A stretch of DNA of 64,000 bases from Micromonospora yangpuensis (GCF_900091615.1 NZ_FMIA01000002.1:3658001-3722000); one strand, 5' to 3'. Shown: positions 14,563-25,161, numbered from the stretch's first letter. Translations and numbers: made by a program. The notes: generated from the sequence alone by a model not told the origin.

Positions 14563-15557
14563 CGCGGGCTCCCGGCGGGCACCAGCTCGTCGTGCCGGGC
14601 GGCGATCTCCTTCAACCGTTGGATCACCGCGTCGCGGACCTCCGGCGGCTCCAGCACCCGCACCTGCGGGCCGTACCCGACGAGCTGACCGGCCAGCGAG
14701 TCCGGATCGGCGTACGGCAGCACCAGCCGGTCACCGTCCGGGCCGCCGCGGCACTCCACCGCCCAGCGGCGCAGGCCGGCGGCGCGCCCCGGGGCCACCA
14801 GGACGGTGGCCCGCCCGGTGCGCTCCACCGGCCCGGACCAGCGGGCGACGTGGCTGATCAGATCCAACCCGGCCGGCGGCTGGTAGGCCCCCGGGGGGCC
14901 GGTCACCCGGACCGCGCCCACCACCCGGGAGAGCCGGAAGCACCGGGTGGCGCCCCGGTCCAGGTCGTGTCCGACGACGTACCAGCGGCCACGCCAACAG
15001 ACCACGCCCCACGGCTGCAGTCGGCGGCGGGTGGGCGCGTCGTCGTCGGGTACCCGGTAGTCGAAGCCGACCACCCGGCGGTCCCGGGCGGCGGCGGTCA
15101 ACGGCGCGAACGCCGGGTCGACGGTGACCATCGGCTCCAGGCCGAGGGTCGCCTGCGGGTCCACGTCCACCCCGGCGGCGCGCAGCTTGGCCAACCCGGA
15201 GGAGGCGGCGGCGGCCAGCCCGGCGTGCTGCCACAGCCGGGCGGCGATGCCCACCGCGGCGGCCTCGTCCGGTTCCAGGGGGATGTCGGGCAGCGCGTAC
15301 TCGCGGTGCGCGATGCGGTAGCCCGGCTCGGCGTCGAAGATGCTCGCCGTGCCGGTCTCCAACGGCACGCCCAACTCCCGCAGCTCGGCCTTGTCCCGCT
15401 CGAACTTGCGCTGGAAGGCCTCGTGGTCCCGGGGATCGTCGGGGTCGTGCTCGTAACCGGGCACGGTCGCGGCGATCTGCGCGGCGGTCAGGAACCGTCG
15501 CGTGGACAGCAGACAGATCACCAGGTTGACCAGGCGTTCGGTGCGGTTCCGCGACAC
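14559..15557 (-). CDS. pafB: PafB, WYL-domain transcriptional regulator
   Basis: 332 residues with the same plan as PafC: winged helix (LVNLVICLLSTRRFLTAAQI), WYL domain (WGVVCWRGRWYVVGHDLDRG) and C-terminal WCX domain. Start at GTG 15557 (SRNRTERLV), because TAGCGT ends 6 bases upstream; a TTG at 15563 would sit between box and start. It forms the heterodimeric DNA-damage regulator with PafC. Confidence 0.93.
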   Translation of the reverse strand: MSRNRTERLVNLVICLLSTRRFLTAAQIAATVPGYEHDPDDPRDHEAFQRKFERDKAELRELGVPLETGTASIFDAEPGYRIAHREYALPDIPLEPDEAAAVGIAARLWQHAGLAAAASSGLAKLRAAGVDVDPQATLGLEPMVTVDPAFAPLTAAARDRRVVGFDYRVPDDDAPTRRRLQPWGVVCWRGRWYVVGHDLDRGATRCFRLSRVVGAVRVTGPPGAYQPPAGLDLISHVARWSGPVERTGRATVLVAPGRAAGLRRWAVECRGGPDGDRLVLPYADPDSLAGQLVGYGPQVRVLEPPEVRDAVIQRLKEIAARHDELVPAGSPR

Positions 15558-15569
15558 GTGCAAACGCTA
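15558..15569 (-). promoter_or_regulatory. Leaderless promoter of pafBC, -10 TAGCGT
   Basis: TAGCGT lies 6 bases before the pafB GTG. Only 105 bases separate pafB from the divergent DUF3866 gene, so both promoters share this gap. Confidence 0.55.
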
Positions 15570-15649
15570 GCAGGCCGACCGGGCGCGGCGCGCACCCACG
15601 CCGCCGCCCCGGCGCCGACCCCGGGCACCGGCGCGCGGGGGGTCGAGGC

Positions 15650-15662
15650 TAGCGTGCCGGGC
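15650..15662 (+). promoter_or_regulatory. Leaderless promoter, -10 TAGCGT
   Basis: TAGCGT ends 7 bases before the ATG at 15663. Confidence 0.55.
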
Positions 15663-16748
15663 ATGGTGCGATGGCGGTCCGGCACGGTCACGACGGTACG
15701 GCGGCAGTGGGCCGGCGCGGTGGAACTCGACGTCGCACTGCCCGACGGCGCCACCATGCGGGCCCTGGCCTACCCCGACCTGGTCGGCCGGCCGGAGCCC
15801 GGCGACCGGGTGCTGCTCAACGCCGGGGCACTGCTGATGGGCCTCGGCACCGGCGGGTACGCCCTGGTCGTGGCGGTGCCGGACCGGCTGCCGGCCGACC
15901 CGCCGCAGACCGTCGACACCCGCGACGCCGGGCACCTGGTCAAGGCCCGATACACCCCGCTGCAGCCGATCCTGCTCGGGGTGGACGAGGAGGCCTCCCC
16001 GCACCACGGCCTGCTCGCCGCCGCCGAGAGCCTCGACGGGATGCCGGTGGTCACCGCCGACCTGCACTCCGCGCTGCCGGCCATCCTCGCCGGCGTCCGC
16101 GCCGACGCGCCCGGTTGCCGGGTGGCGTACCTGCTCACCGACGGTGGCGCGCTACCGGCCTGGTTCTCCCGCACGCTGGCCGGGCTGCACGACCAACTCG
16201 CCGGCACGATCAGCGTCGGGCAGGCCTTCGGCGGCGACCTGGAGGCCAGCACCCTGCACAGCGGACTGCTGGCCGCCCGGCACGTACTCGCCGCCGACCT
16301 CGCGATCGTCGCCCAGGGGCCGGGCAACCTCGGCACCGGTACCCGGTGGGGTTTCTCGGGGGTCGCGGTCGGTGAGGCGGTCAACGCCGTCGCCGTGCTC
16401 GGCGGCCGGCCCGTCGGCTCGCTGCGGATCTCCGCCGCCGACCCCCGCGCCCGGCACCGGGGGGTGTCCCACCACAGCGTCACCGCCTACGGTCGGGTCG
16501 CGCTCGCCCCCGCCGACCTGGTCGTCCCCGCCGGCCTGGCCCCGGAGCTGGCCGCCGAGGTCGACGCCGCGCTCGCCCCGCTGGCCGAGCGGCACCGGAT
16601 CGTGCGGGTACCCGCCGACGGCCTCGACGCCGCGCTGCGCGCCAGCGCGGTCCCGCTGTCCACCATGGGTCGTGGCCTGGACGCCGACCACGCCTACTTC
16701 CTCGCCGCCGCCGCCGCCGGCCGGCACGCCGCCGGCCTCATCGCCTGA
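15663..16748 (+). CDS. DUF3866 family protein
   Basis: 361 residues. A small N-terminal beta domain (VRWRSGTVTTVRRQWAGAVE) precedes a larger alpha/beta domain with Gly-rich loops (VAQGPGNLGTGTRWGFSGVA) and a conserved His pair (RHRGVSHHSVTAYGRVAL). The family is conserved beside paf genes in actinobacteria and has no established reaction. The two His and the Asp-rich loops could bind metal, which is inference only. Family name from memory. Confidence 0.7.
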   Translation: MVRWRSGTVTTVRRQWAGAVELDVALPDGATMRALAYPDLVGRPEPGDRVLLNAGALLMGLGTGGYALVVAVPDRLPADPPQTVDTRDAGHLVKARYTPLQPILLGVDEEASPHHGLLAAAESLDGMPVVTADLHSALPAILAGVRADAPGCRVAYLLTDGGALPAWFSRTLAGLHDQLAGTISVGQAFGGDLEASTLHSGLLAARHVLAADLAIVAQGPGNLGTGTRWGFSGVAVGEAVNAVAVLGGRPVGSLRISAADPRARHRGVSHHSVTAYGRVALAPADLVVPAGLAPELAAEVDAALAPLAERHRIVRVPADGLDAALRASAVPLSTMGRGLDADHAYFLAAAAAGRHAAGLIA

Positions 16749-16769
16749 CCACCGGGGCCCGCGCGGGAG

Positions 16770-16961
16770 TCAGAGCAGGAAGATCAACGCCAGCCAGGCA
16801 CCGATCATGGCCACCAGCGCGACGGTCAACACCCAGGTCGGCACGGTGTACTCGCCGCGCCGGTTGCGCTCGATCTCGGCGCGGACCTTCTCCCGACGGC
16901 GCTCCAGCCAGTTGCGCGGTCGGGTGTCCTCGGATCGCCCGGAGGGCTCGGAACTCGTCAT
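16770..16961 (-). CDS. Small single-pass membrane protein
   Basis: 63 residues. The first half is highly charged (NWLERRREKVRAEIERNRRG) and the second half is one membrane helix (VPTWVLTVALVAMIGAWLAL). The topology should be N-terminus in. It lies directly downstream of pafA, 71 bases away on the same strand, a place where short membrane proteins recur in actinobacteria. Function unknown. Confidence 0.75.
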   Translation of the reverse strand: MTSSEPSGRSEDTRPRNWLERRREKVRAEIERNRRGEYTVPTWVLTVALVAMIGAWLALIFLL

Positions 16962-17032
16962 GACCAGGCAAGCGTACCGGTGGGCTCTCGACCGCCCACC
17001 GGTACGCCGGTGCCACCTGCCGGCGGCGCCGC

Positions 17033-18391
17033 TCACATGCTGGCGATCAGCCGCTCCACCCGCTCGTCGTAGGCCCGGAACGGGTCCTTGCAGAGCACCG
17101 TGCGCTGCGCCTGGTCGTTGAGCTTCAGGTGCACCCAGTCGACGGTGAAGTCCCGTCGCTTCTCCTGGGCGTGCCGGATGAACTCGCCACGCAGCCGGGC
17201 CCGGGTGGTCTGCGGCGGGGTCTCCTTCGCCTCGAAGATCTCCGGATCGGTCGCCACCCGGTCCACCTCGCCGCGCCGCTCCAACAGGCCGTACAGGCCG
17301 CGACCCCGGCGCACGTCGTGGTAGGCCAGGTCCATCTGCGCCACCCGGGGGTGCGACAGCGGCAGGTCGTGCTTGCGCTGGTACCGCTCGATCAGCCGCA
17401 ACTTCGTGACCCAGTCGATCTCGCGGGACACCGGCTCCAGGTCGCCGGACTCCACCGCGCTGAGCACCCGGCCCCAGAGCTCCACCACCCGCTTGGCGGT
17501 CTGGTCCCCGCCGCGGCGCTCGACGAACTCCGTGGCCTTGGCGAGGTACTCCTGCTGGATGTCCAGGGCACTGACCTCCTTGCCCGAGGTCAGCCGCACC
17601 TTGCGCCGGCCGGTGATGTCGTGCGACACCTCCCGGATCGCCCGGATCGGGTTCTCCAGCGACAGGTCCCGCATCACCACACCGGCCTCGATCATCCGCA
17701 GCACGATGTCGGCGGTGCCGACCTTCAGCAGCGTGGTGACCTCGTTCATGTTGGAGTCACCGACGATCACGTGCAGCCGCCGGTACCGCTCCGCGTCGGC
17801 GTGCGGCTCGTCCCGGGTGTTGATGATCGGCCGGCTCCGGGTGGTCGCCGAGGAGACCCCCTCCCAGATGTGCTCGGCCCGCTGGGACAGGCAGTAGACA
17901 GCGCCCCTGGGGGTCTGCAGCACCTTGCCCGCGCCGCAGATCAACTGCCGGGTGACCAGGAACGGGATCAACACGTCGGCCAGCCGGCCGAACTCACCGT
18001 GCCGGGAGACCAGATAGTTCTCGTGGCAGCCGTACGAGTTGCCGGCGGAGTCGGTGTTGTTCTTGAACAGGTAGATCTCGCCGGCGATACCCTCGTCGTG
18101 CAGCCGCTTCTCCGCGTCGACGAGCAGCCCTTCCAGGATCCGTTCACCGGCCCGGTCGTGGGCCACCAGGTCCACCACCGAGTCGCACTCCGGGGTCGCG
18201 TACTCCGGATGCGACCCGACGTCCAGATACAGCCGGGCCCCGTTGCGGAGGAACACATTGCTTGACCGGCCCCACGACACCACCCGCCGGAACAGGTACC
18301 GCGCGACCTCGTCGGGGGACAGTCGACGTTGCCCGCGGTAGGTGCAGGTGACGCCGTACTCGGTCTCGAGGCCGAAGATTCGCCGCTCCAT
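17033..18391 (-). CDS. pafA: Pup--protein ligase PafA
   Basis: 452 residues, the normal length. It joins the gamma-carboxylate of the C-terminal Glu of Pup to a target lysine with ATP. Visible family features: N-terminal GLETEYGV, the catalytic Asp57 in [18 protein letters not shown], the Lys/Asn block [38 protein letters not shown] and a C-terminal helical domain. It is a homologue of Dop but lacks Dop's long N-terminal loop. Its ATG has TAATGT 6 bases upstream, so it appears to have its own promoter rather than depend on the prcBA transcript 216 bases away. Confidence 0.97.
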   Translation of the reverse strand: MERRIFGLETEYGVTCTYRGQRRLSPDEVARYLFRRVVSWGRSSNVFLRNGARLYLDVGSHPEYATPECDSVVDLVAHDRAGERILEGLLVDAEKRLHDEGIAGEIYLFKNNTDSAGNSYGCHENYLVSRHGEFGRLADVLIPFLVTRQLICGAGKVLQTPRGAVYCLSQRAEHIWEGVSSATTRSRPIINTRDEPHADAERYRRLHVIVGDSNMNEVTTLLKVGTADIVLRMIEAGVVMRDLSLENPIRAIREVSHDITGRRKVRLTSGKEVSALDIQQEYLAKATEFVERRGGDQTAKRVVELWGRVLSAVESGDLEPVSREIDWVTKLRLIERYQRKHDLPLSHPRVAQMDLAYHDVRRGRGLYGLLERRGEVDRVATDPEIFEAKETPPQTTRARLRGEFIRHAQEKRRDFTVDWVHLKLNDQAQRTVLCKDPFRAYDERVERLIASM

Positions 18392-18403
18392 GATGTGACA
18401 TTA
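18392..18403 (-). promoter_or_regulatory. Leaderless promoter of pafA, -10 TAATGT
   Basis: TAATGT ends 6 bases before the pafA ATG. Confidence 0.55.
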
Positions 18404-18607
18404 GCCGCCCGAGGCCCCAGATGGGCACTGCTCACCCCGCCGGAAACCGGCGTGCCCCCGCGGCCGGGCGCACAGCGCGCTGCCCGGGCCTGGTCGGGCC
18501 CGGGCAGCACCTGGTCACCGCTGGTGCCACCGCGATCCGACCGGCTCGGCGGGCCGGGACAGGAGGCACCGCCCACCGGGTGGCTCGGTGCGCGGGTGCG
18601 CGGCGGG

Positions 18608-19435
18608 TTACGGGGTCGGCGGCTGGGGCTGCTGGCCCTCCAGGTCGGCCGAGCCCGCCGAGGTCGTCGGCTTGCCGGCCTCCTCGGTCGGAGTCGGCGG
18701 CGTGTCGTCGGTGGCCGGGGCCTCGGCCGTGGCCGCGTCCCCGTCGAGCAGAGCGGTCAACGCGGCACCGGTGATCCGGCGGAACGTCCGACCGACCCGA
18801 CGGCGGTCCAGCACCGCGACCTCAAGCTGGTCGGCGGCGATGGTACGGGCCGCGCCACCCTCCCCGCCGACGCTGCTCAACGCCCGCATCGCGACCTTGA
18901 CCGCCTCGCCGAGGGACATGTCCGGGCGGTGGTGGGACTTCAACACCCCGGTGATCGCCTCGGCCTGCCCGCCCATGGCCATCCGGCCCGGCTCGTCGTT
19001 GACCGAGCCGTCGTAGGTCAACCGGTACAGCTCGTCGTCGGCGGCGGTGGCACCCACCTGGGCCACGCAGATCTCCACCTCGAAGGGCTTGGACTGCTCG
19101 GTGAAGATCGCCCCCAGGGTCTGGGCGAAGGCGTTGGCCAACGCCCGACCGGTGACGTCGCGCCGGTCGTAGCTCAGGCCGTTGAGGTCGGCCATCCGCA
19201 CGCCGGCGCGGCGCAGGTTCTCGAACTCGTTGTACCGACCGACGGCGGCGAAGCCGATCCGGTCGTAGATCTCACTTACCTTGTGCAGGGCACTGGAGAG
19301 GTTCTCGGCGGCGAAGAGCACCCCGTCGGCGTAGCTCAGCACCACCGCGCTTCGACCCCGGGCGATGCCCTTGCGGGCCAGCTCGGAGCGGTCGCGCATG
19401 ATCTGCTCGGGCGAGGCGTAGAACTGCATGGCCAC
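18608..19435 (-). CDS. prcA: Proteasome subunit alpha
   Basis: 275 residues. N-terminal [20 protein letters not shown] forms the gating helix region of the outer ring; the core ([40 protein letters not shown]) is typical. Alpha subunits are not proteolytic and form the rings that bind the Mpa/Arc ATPase. The last 45 residues are an acidic Pro/Thr-rich tail. GTG start with AAGGAG upstream; an ATG two codons later is the alternative. The gene follows prcB by 65 bases. Confidence 0.97.
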   Translation of the reverse strand: MAMQFYASPEQIMRDRSELARKGIARGRSAVVLSYADGVLFAAENLSSALHKVSEIYDRIGFAAVGRYNEFENLRRAGVRMADLNGLSYDRRDVTGRALANAFAQTLGAIFTEQSKPFEVEICVAQVGATAADDELYRLTYDGSVNDEPGRMAMGGQAEAITGVLKSHHRPDMSLGEAVKVAMRALSSVGGEGGAARTIAADQLEVAVLDRRRVGRTFRRITGAALTALLDGDAATAEAPATDDTPPTPTEEAGKPTTSAGSADLEGQQPQPPTP

Positions 19436-19500
19436 GGCGGCGGTTCTCCTTCTGGGGCGCGGTGACGAACGACTGCTTCGGGTGGAGGTCGGCTGGGCGG

Positions 19501-20340
19501 TCAGCCGCCCGGGTTCTCCCGGCGGGCCTCGACCACGCTCTGGGCCAGCGCGGAGACCTCCTCGTCGGTGAGCCGGTGGGTGCCCTCCGCCGTCGCCGTC
19601 ATCACCACCGGGTAGATCCGGCGGATCAGGTCCGGGCCACCGGTGGCGGTGTCGTCGTCGGCCGCGTCGTAGAGCGCGTCCACCGCCAACCGGACGGCCT
19701 CGTCGACCGCGACCCCGGGGCGGTAGCGCTTCTTCAACGCGGACTTGGCGAAGATCGAACCGGACCCGACGGCGTCGTACCCCTGCTCCTCGTAGGGGCC
19801 GCCGGTGACGTCGAAGCTGAAGATCCGGCCGGCGCGCTGCGGGTCGCTGGCGGCCAGGTCGAAGCCGGCGAAGAGCGGCACCACCGCGAGGCCCTGCATC
19901 GCCGCACCGAGGTTGCCCCGGATCATCGCGGCGAGCCGGTTGGCCTTACCGTCCAACGAGAGCATTGCGCCCTCGATCTTCTCGTAGTGCTCCAGCTCCA
20001 CCTGGAACAGTCGCATCATCTCCAGGCCGATGGCGGCCGAACCGGCGATGCCGACCAGGGAGTACGCGTCAGCCGGGTGCACCTTCTCCATGGTGCGCTG
20101 GGCGATCATGTTGCCCATGGTGGCCCGCCGGTCGCCGGCCAGCACCACGCCACCGGCGGCGGCGATGGCCACGATGGTGGTCGCGTGCGGCGACAGGTCG
20201 GCGGCGATGCCCGGCGGCAGCGGCCGCCGTCCGGGCAGCATCTCGGGAGCAGCCTTGCTCAGGAACGTGGTGAAGGAGGACGTCCCCGCGTTGGTGAACA
20301 CATCTGGTAGACGCCCGGATGGATCAAAAGCCGCTGCCAC
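19501..20340 (-). CDS. prcB: Proteasome subunit beta
   Basis: 279 residues. The 53-residue propeptide is removed at [10 protein letters not shown], leaving Thr54 as the N-terminal nucleophile. Counting from it, Asp17 and Lys33 of the active site are in place ([14 protein letters not shown]). It forms the inner heptameric rings of the 20S core. The GTG at 20340 has GAGAGG upstream and gives the expected N-terminus ([14 protein letters not shown]). Its first 82 bases overlap, in another frame, the remnant of an endonuclease VII-like gene. Confidence 0.97.
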   Translation of the reverse strand: MAAAFDPSGRLPDVFTNAGTSSFTTFLSKAAPEMLPGRRPLPPGIAADLSPHATTIVAIAAAGGVVLAGDRRATMGNMIAQRTMEKVHPADAYSLVGIAGSAAIGLEMMRLFQVELEHYEKIEGAMLSLDGKANRLAAMIRGNLGAAMQGLAVVPLFAGFDLAASDPQRAGRIFSFDVTGGPYEEQGYDAVGSGSIFAKSALKKRYRPGVAVDEAVRLAVDALYDAADDDTATGGPDLIRRIYPVVMTATAEGTHRLTDEEVSALAQSVVEARRENPGG

Positions 20341-20545
20341 GTGGTTCCTCTCAGGTACGTGATGGCCCTGGCCAGCCTCACCGGACTGTCCCGGAACTGA
20401 CCAAGACCACCGTTGCAGTTGAAGCAGAGTATCCCGCGCACCCACCCGGTGCGATGATCGTGGTCCGGACGTCACGGGCCCGCGCCCGGCCGAACGGACC
20501 CCGGGCACGCCATGATCGAGCGGCCCGACAGAACGGACATGTTGC
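20259..20545 (-). pseudogene. Broken endonuclease VII-like (HNH/zinc) gene between pup and prcB
   Basis: From 20471 to 20259 the frame reads [20 protein letters not shown], then [20 protein letters not shown] and ends with a PGVYQ-containing tail. This is the His-Asp-His plus Cys-x2-Cys core and C-terminus of recombination endonuclease VII-type proteins, which several actinobacteria encode here. The only start codon in this frame (GTG 20441) lies after the His residues. The other zinc Cys pair ([19 protein letters not shown]) lies at 20545-20474 in the frame of pup, directly after its stop codon and without a start. One missing base near 20472 would join the two parts. A relic is the simplest reading; frameshifting or a sequencing error are alternatives. 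Confidence 0.65.
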
Positions 20546-20761
20546 CTATTGCCCACCTTTTTGCACATAGCCCCGCACGAACTCCTCGGCGTTCTCCTCC
20601 AGCACGGAGTCGATCTCGTCGAGCAGGTCGTCGACGTCCTCGGTGATCTCGGCGTGCCGCTCGGCGACCTCCGGATTCGCCTCGGTGGTGACGTCCTCGG
20701 TCTCCTCACCCTGGCGGGACTTGCCCGACTGCGACTGCCCGCCGCTGTCACGAGTGGCCAT
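20546..20761 (-). CDS. pup: Prokaryotic ubiquitin-like protein Pup
   Basis: 71 residues, acidic and mostly disordered, with the Arc-binding helix region in [20 protein letters not shown] and the C-terminus VQKGGQ. The final Gln must be deamidated to Glu by Dop before PafA can use it. Start at the ATG with GGAGGAGG at 6 bases; upstream in-frame codons are less likely. The operon runs pup, broken endonuclease, prcB, prcA. Confidence 0.97.
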   Translation of the reverse strand: MATRDSGGQSQSGKSRQGEETEDVTTEANPEVAERHAEITEDVDDLLDEIDSVLEENAEEFVRGYVQKGGQ

Positions 20762-20812
20762 TGCTGCCTCCTCCACGATCGCCTGCGATGAACTTACCTC
20801 GCACCGGTGACG

Positions 20813-20843
20813 AAAACCCGCCCCGCCGGTACGCCGGGCGGGG
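20813..20843 (-). terminator. Intrinsic terminator after dop
   Basis: On the minus strand CCCCGCCCGG and CCGGCGGGG pair around a short loop with one bulge, followed within a few bases by TTTT. It starts 2 bases after the dop stop. It would separate dop transcription from the pup-prcBA operon downstream. Confidence 0.7.
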
Positions 20844-20845
20844 TG

Positions 20846-22363
20846 TCAGCCCCCGGTCAGGGTCTCCAGCAGATCCTTGGCGCTGGCACACCTGTCGAAC
20901 AACGCGCCGACGTGCGCCCGGGTGCCCCGCTCGGGCTCCATCATCGGCACCCGGACCAGCGACTCCCGCCCCACGTCGAAGATGACCGAGTCCCAACTGG
21001 CGGCCACCACCTCGGAGGCGTACTGGGCCAGGCAGCGGCCCCGGAAGTAGGCCCGGGTGTCCGCCGGCGGCTCGGTCATCGCGGTGCGGGTCTGCTCGTC
21101 GGTCAGCAGCGTCTTCATCGCCCCCCGGGACACCAGCCGGTGGTACAGCCCCTTCTCCGGACGTACGTCGGAGTACTGCAGGTCGACCAGCTGCAGCTTG
21201 TGCGAGCCCCAGCCGAGCTTCTCCCGCTCCCGGTAGCCCTCCAACAGCCGCAGCTTGGCCACCCAGTCCAGCTCGTCGGCGCAGGACATCACGTCCCGGC
21301 CGAGCTTGTCCAGCACCGCCTCCCAGCGGGCCAGCACGTCGGTGGTCTGCTCGTCGACGTCGGCGCCGTACCGCTCGTCCACGAAGGACCGGACCCGCTC
21401 GTAGTACGCCCACTGCACGTCCAGCGCGGTGAGTCGCCGGCCGTCGCGCAGCCGCATCCGGTGGGTCAGCGACGGGTCGTGGCTGACCGCCCGCAACTCG
21501 GCGACCGGGTCGGCGATGCCCAGGTCACCCCCGAGCGCCTTCTCCTCGATCATGGTCAGGATCAGCGCCGTGGTGCCGAGCTTGAGATAGGTGGAGATCT
21601 CCGACAGGTTGGCGTCACCGATGATGACGTGCAGCCGGCGGTACTTGTCGGCATCGGCGTGCGGCTCGTCGCGGGTGTTGATGATCGGCCGCTTCAGGGT
21701 CGTCTCCAGCCCCACCTCGACCTCGAAGAAGTCGGCACGCTGGGAGATCTGGAAACCGCTCTGGCCGCCGTCCTGGCCGATGCCGACCCGGCCGGCCCCG
21801 CAGACGATCTGTCGGGTGACGAAAAACGGTGTCAGGTACGCGACGATGTCGGCGAACGGGGTCTGCCGACGCATCAGGTAGTTCTCGTGGGCACCGTAGC
21901 TGGCGCCCTTGTTGTCGGTGTTGTTCTTGTAGAGGTGGATCGGCTGCGTGCCGGGGATGGTGGCGGCCCGGCGGGAGGCCTCGGCCATCACCCGTTCACC
22001 TGCCTTGTCCCACCGGACCAGGTCCAGGGGGTTGGTGACCTCGGGGGTGGAGTACTCCGGGTGGGCGTGGTCGACGTAGAGCCGGGCCCCGTTGGTGAGT
22101 ATCACGTTGGCCAACCCCAGGTCCTCGTCGGCGAGGGCCTCGGCGGGGTCGTAGGCGGCGCCGGAGTAGGTGAACCCCCGGGCGTCGCGCAGCGGCGACT
22201 CCTCCTCGTAGTCCCAGCGGGCCCGGCCGCCCCGGTTGAGCTCCGGGCGGGCCCCGTAGGCGTTGACCACCTGCGAGGAGGTGACCATCGGGTTGGCTCC
22301 GGCCTGGCCGGGCACGGAGATGCCGTACTCGACCTCGGTACCCATGATCCGTCTTACGCTCAT
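20846..22363 (-). CDS. dop: Depupylase / Pup deamidase Dop
   Basis: 505 residues. A PafA homologue that deamidates the C-terminal Gln of Pup and removes Pup from tagged proteins. N-terminal [19 protein letters not shown], the long Dop-specific loop (about residues 40-80, [20 protein letters not shown]), catalytic Asp98 in [16 protein letters not shown], and [20 protein letters not shown] are all present. The ATG at 22363 is the standard N-terminus (MSVRRIMG). Dop lies between arc and pup, as is usual. Confidence 0.97.
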   Translation of the reverse strand: MSVRRIMGTEVEYGISVPGQAGANPMVTSSQVVNAYGARPELNRGGRARWDYEEESPLRDARGFTYSGAAYDPAEALADEDLGLANVILTNGARLYVDHAHPEYSTPEVTNPLDLVRWDKAGERVMAEASRRAATIPGTQPIHLYKNNTDNKGASYGAHENYLMRRQTPFADIVAYLTPFFVTRQIVCGAGRVGIGQDGGQSGFQISQRADFFEVEVGLETTLKRPIINTRDEPHADADKYRRLHVIIGDANLSEISTYLKLGTTALILTMIEEKALGGDLGIADPVAELRAVSHDPSLTHRMRLRDGRRLTALDVQWAYYERVRSFVDERYGADVDEQTTDVLARWEAVLDKLGRDVMSCADELDWVAKLRLLEGYREREKLGWGSHKLQLVDLQYSDVRPEKGLYHRLVSRGAMKTLLTDEQTRTAMTEPPADTRAYFRGRCLAQYASEVVAASWDSVIFDVGRESLVRVPMMEPERGTRAHVGALFDRCASAKDLLETLTGG

Positions 22364-22514
22364 CGAATTACCCGCTTCGCTCGCCCGACCCGGTCCCCCG
22401 TCATGTCGAGCGTAGTCGGCCCGGCACGCGATGGTGGTGCCGCGACGCGACGGCGGGTCGCCGGTACGCGCCGGGCCCACGGCGTGGCACGCCGCGGGCC
22501 CGGAACGGTGACCG

Positions 22515-24296
22515 TCAGAGGTACTGGCCGGTGTTGCTGGCGGTCTCGATGGACCGGCCGGCCTCGGCGCCCTTGCCGCCGGAGACGAGCGTACGGATGT
22601 AGACGATCCGTTCGCCCTTCTTGCCGGAGATGCGGGCCCAGTCGTCGGGGTTGGTGGTGTTGGGTAGGTCCTCGTTCTCGCGGAACTCGTCGACGCAGGC
22701 GTCGAGCAGGTGCTGCAGGCGCAACCCCTTGCGGCCGGAGGTGAGGAACTCCTTGATGGCCATCTTCTTGCCCCGGTCGACGATGTTCTGGATCATCGCG
22801 CCGGAGTTGAAGTCCTTGAAGTAGAGGACCTCCTTGTCACCGTTGGCGTAGGTGACCTCGAGGAAGCGGTTCTCCTCGGTCTCGGAGTACATCCGCAGCA
22901 CGACCGCGTCGATCATGGCCGCCACGGTGCTCTGCGCGTCGCCACCGTGCTCGGTCAGGTCGTCCGGGTGCAGCGGCAGCCCGGAGAGGATGTACTTGGA
23001 GAAGATGTCCTTGGCCGCCTCGGCGTCCGGCCGCTCGATCTTGATCTTCACGTCCAGTCGGCCCGGCCGCAGGATCGCCGGGTCGATCATGTCCTCCCGG
23101 TTGGAGGCGCCGATGACGATGACGTTCTCCAGCCCCTCCACCCCGTCGATCTCGCTGAGCAGCTGCGGGACGATGGTGTTCTCCACGTCGGAGGAGACGC
23201 CGGAGCCCCGGGTACGGAAGATCGAGTCCATCTCGTCGAAGAACACGATGACCGGGGTGCCCTCCCCGGCCTTCTCCCGGGCCCGCTGGAAGATCAGCCG
23301 GATGTGCCGCTCGGTCTCGCCGACGTACTTGTTGAGCAGCTCCGGGCCCTTGATGTTGAGGAAGAAGCTGGTGTGCCTGTCCTTGCCCAGCCGCTCGGCG
23401 ATCTTCTTGGCCAACGAGTTGGCCACCGCCTTGGCGATCAGCGTCTTGCCGCAGCCCGGTGGGCCGTAGAGCAGGATGCCCTTCGGCGGGCGGAGCTGGT
23501 GCTCACGGAACAGGTCGGCGTGCAGGAAGGGCAGCTCCACCGCGTCGCGGATCTGCTCGATCTGCGACTGGAGACCACCGATGTCGGTGTAGTCGACATC
23601 CGGCACCTCCTCCAGGACCAGCTCCTCGACCTCACTCTTCGGGATCCGTTCGTAGGCGTACGCCGAACGGGGCTCGATCATGAGCGAGTCGCCGGCCCGG
23701 ATCGCGCTGCCGATCAGGGTCTCGGCCAGATGCACGATCCGTTCCTCGTCGGAGTGGGAGACCACCAGCGCCCGGTCGGCCGGGCCACCGGAGGGGTTCT
23801 CCAGCATCTCCTTGAGCATGACCACCTCGCCGACCCGCTCGAACCCGAACGCGTCGACGATGTTGAGCGCGTCGTTGAGCAGGACCTCCTGCCCACGGCG
23901 CAGCTCGGTGGCGTCCAGCGAGGGCGAGACGGCGACGCGGAGCTTGCGTCCGCCGGTGAAGATGTCCACCGTGCCGTCGTCGTGCCGCGCCAGGAAGACG
24001 CCATAGCCACTCGGCGGTTGCGCGAGGCGGTCGATCTCCTCCTTGAGCGTCACGATCTGCGCGCGAGCCTCCTTGAGGGTGCTCACGAGCCGGTCGTTGT
24101 TCTCGGTCAGCCGCGCCAACTGGGCCTGGGTGGCCGCCAGCCGCTCTTCGAGCTGCCGGACGTGTCGGGGGCTTTCGGTCAACTTGCGCCGCACCAGAGC
24201 GAGTTCCTCTTGGAGAAACGCGACCTGCGTGGAGAGATCGTGGGCCTCCTTCTCCCACCGTGCGGCGCGCGAGTCCGCGTCGTCGCTGCGTGCCAC
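22515..24296 (-). CDS. arc: Proteasomal AAA ATPase Arc/Mpa
   Basis: 593 residues. Order: N-terminal coiled coil (about 10-95) that binds Pup, OB-fold interdomain, then one AAA module with Walker [16 protein letters not shown] near residue 279, Walker [13 protein letters not shown] and arginine finger region [11 protein letters not shown]. The C-terminus is NTGQYL; the penultimate Tyr docks into pockets of the alpha ring. The hexamer unfolds pupylated proteins into the PrcAB core. The GTG start has GGGAGG at 6 bases. Called mpa in mycobacteria. Confidence 0.97.
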   Translation of the reverse strand: MARSDDADSRAARWEKEAHDLSTQVAFLQEELALVRRKLTESPRHVRQLEERLAATQAQLARLTENNDRLVSTLKEARAQIVTLKEEIDRLAQPPSGYGVFLARHDDGTVDIFTGGRKLRVAVSPSLDATELRRGQEVLLNDALNIVDAFGFERVGEVVMLKEMLENPSGGPADRALVVSHSDEERIVHLAETLIGSAIRAGDSLMIEPRSAYAYERIPKSEVEELVLEEVPDVDYTDIGGLQSQIEQIRDAVELPFLHADLFREHQLRPPKGILLYGPPGCGKTLIAKAVANSLAKKIAERLGKDRHTSFFLNIKGPELLNKYVGETERHIRLIFQRAREKAGEGTPVIVFFDEMDSIFRTRGSGVSSDVENTIVPQLLSEIDGVEGLENVIVIGASNREDMIDPAILRPGRLDVKIKIERPDAEAAKDIFSKYILSGLPLHPDDLTEHGGDAQSTVAAMIDAVVLRMYSETEENRFLEVTYANGDKEVLYFKDFNSGAMIQNIVDRGKKMAIKEFLTSGRKGLRLQHLLDACVDEFRENEDLPNTTNPDDWARISGKKGERIVYIRTLVSGGKGAEAGRSIETASNTGQYL

Positions 24297-24768
24297 GTCC
24301 CACCTCCCCGGGGGGCTTGAACGTTCTTGCCTAACACTAGCCGCTGTGAGGCCGATTCGGTCCCACGCAACGCCCTCGTCACTGAACCTTGATCGCCGCG
24401 ACCTGATCGGCCGGCCGGCCGACCGCCCTCGGGCCGGTACTGCCACCGACGGTCCACCGGCCCCACCTCCGCCCCGTCCGGCCGCCGTGACCTGCGGCTG
24501 AGGGCCGCGGCGAGCGGACCGACACGCCGGGTGCCGGGCCCGCCACCCGGCGCGCCGACACCACCGGGCCCACCGGCGACCGGCCGGATGATCACGCCAG
24601 GGATCAATGTCATACCGCGTCGGGGTTTCGCCCCGACGACCGGACCACGGTGTGCCGGGTGCCGCCGCGTCCCGGACGTCGGGCCGGTCGGGGCCGGCGG
24701 GGTGCGGACGGGCGTGGGCACCGGGGTACCGTCGAGGTCGTGGGACGGACGAAGATGGGGGTACGTCG
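24297..24768. other. 472-bp divergent intergenic region
   Basis: No convincing gene. A TAGTGT box (complement at 24338-24343) is a possible -10 of arc. A perfect 8-bp hairpin, CGTCGGGG with a TTTCG loop, lies at 24618-24638, about 130 bases before the ferredoxin start, and might be a regulator site or attenuator. The rest is C-rich with no repeats that I can see. Confidence 0.45.
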
Positions 24769-25065
24769 GTGACCGAGGTCGCGACCGATCAGTTGCAGGT
24801 CTGGGTGGATCAGGAGCTCTGCACCGGAGACGGGCTCTGTGTGCAGTACGCCCCGGAGGTCTTCGAGTTCGACGTCGACGGCCTGGCCTACGTCAAGGCC
24901 GCCGACGGTGAGCTTCGGCTGGCCCCGGGCAGCCGGGTCGACGTCCCCGAGCACCTGCGCCTGGAGGTGATCGACTCGGCCAAGGAGTGCCCCGGTGAGT
25001 GCATCCACGTGGTGCGGGGCAGCGACGACGTCGAGGTGGCCGGCCCGGACGCCGCATCGGACTGA
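24769..25065 (+). CDS. Ferredoxin, single Fe-S cluster type
   Basis: 98 residues, strongly acidic. The cluster cysteines are in [17 protein letters not shown] (Cys-x5-Cys) and [11 protein letters not shown]. The spacing is that of the small 3Fe-4S/4Fe-4S ferredoxins of actinobacteria that feed electrons to cytochromes P450 and other oxidoreductases. The first group lacks one of the usual four cysteines, so a 3Fe-4S cluster is likely, though the extra Cys in CPGEC may substitute. GTG start with a G-rich site upstream. Ferredoxin genes are common next to arc in actinobacteria. Confidence 0.87.
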   Translation: MTEVATDQLQVWVDQELCTGDGLCVQYAPEVFEFDVDGLAYVKAADGELRLAPGSRVDVPEHLRLEVIDSAKECPGECIHVVRGSDDVEVAGPDAASD

Positions 25066-25161
25066 GCACCGCGGCGCCCGGCCACACCTCTCCCCCGCAC
25101 CTTTCTCCGCCGGCCTACAGCCACCGCCGGCCACGTGCCACTACCGGCGCAGGGCGACGCC

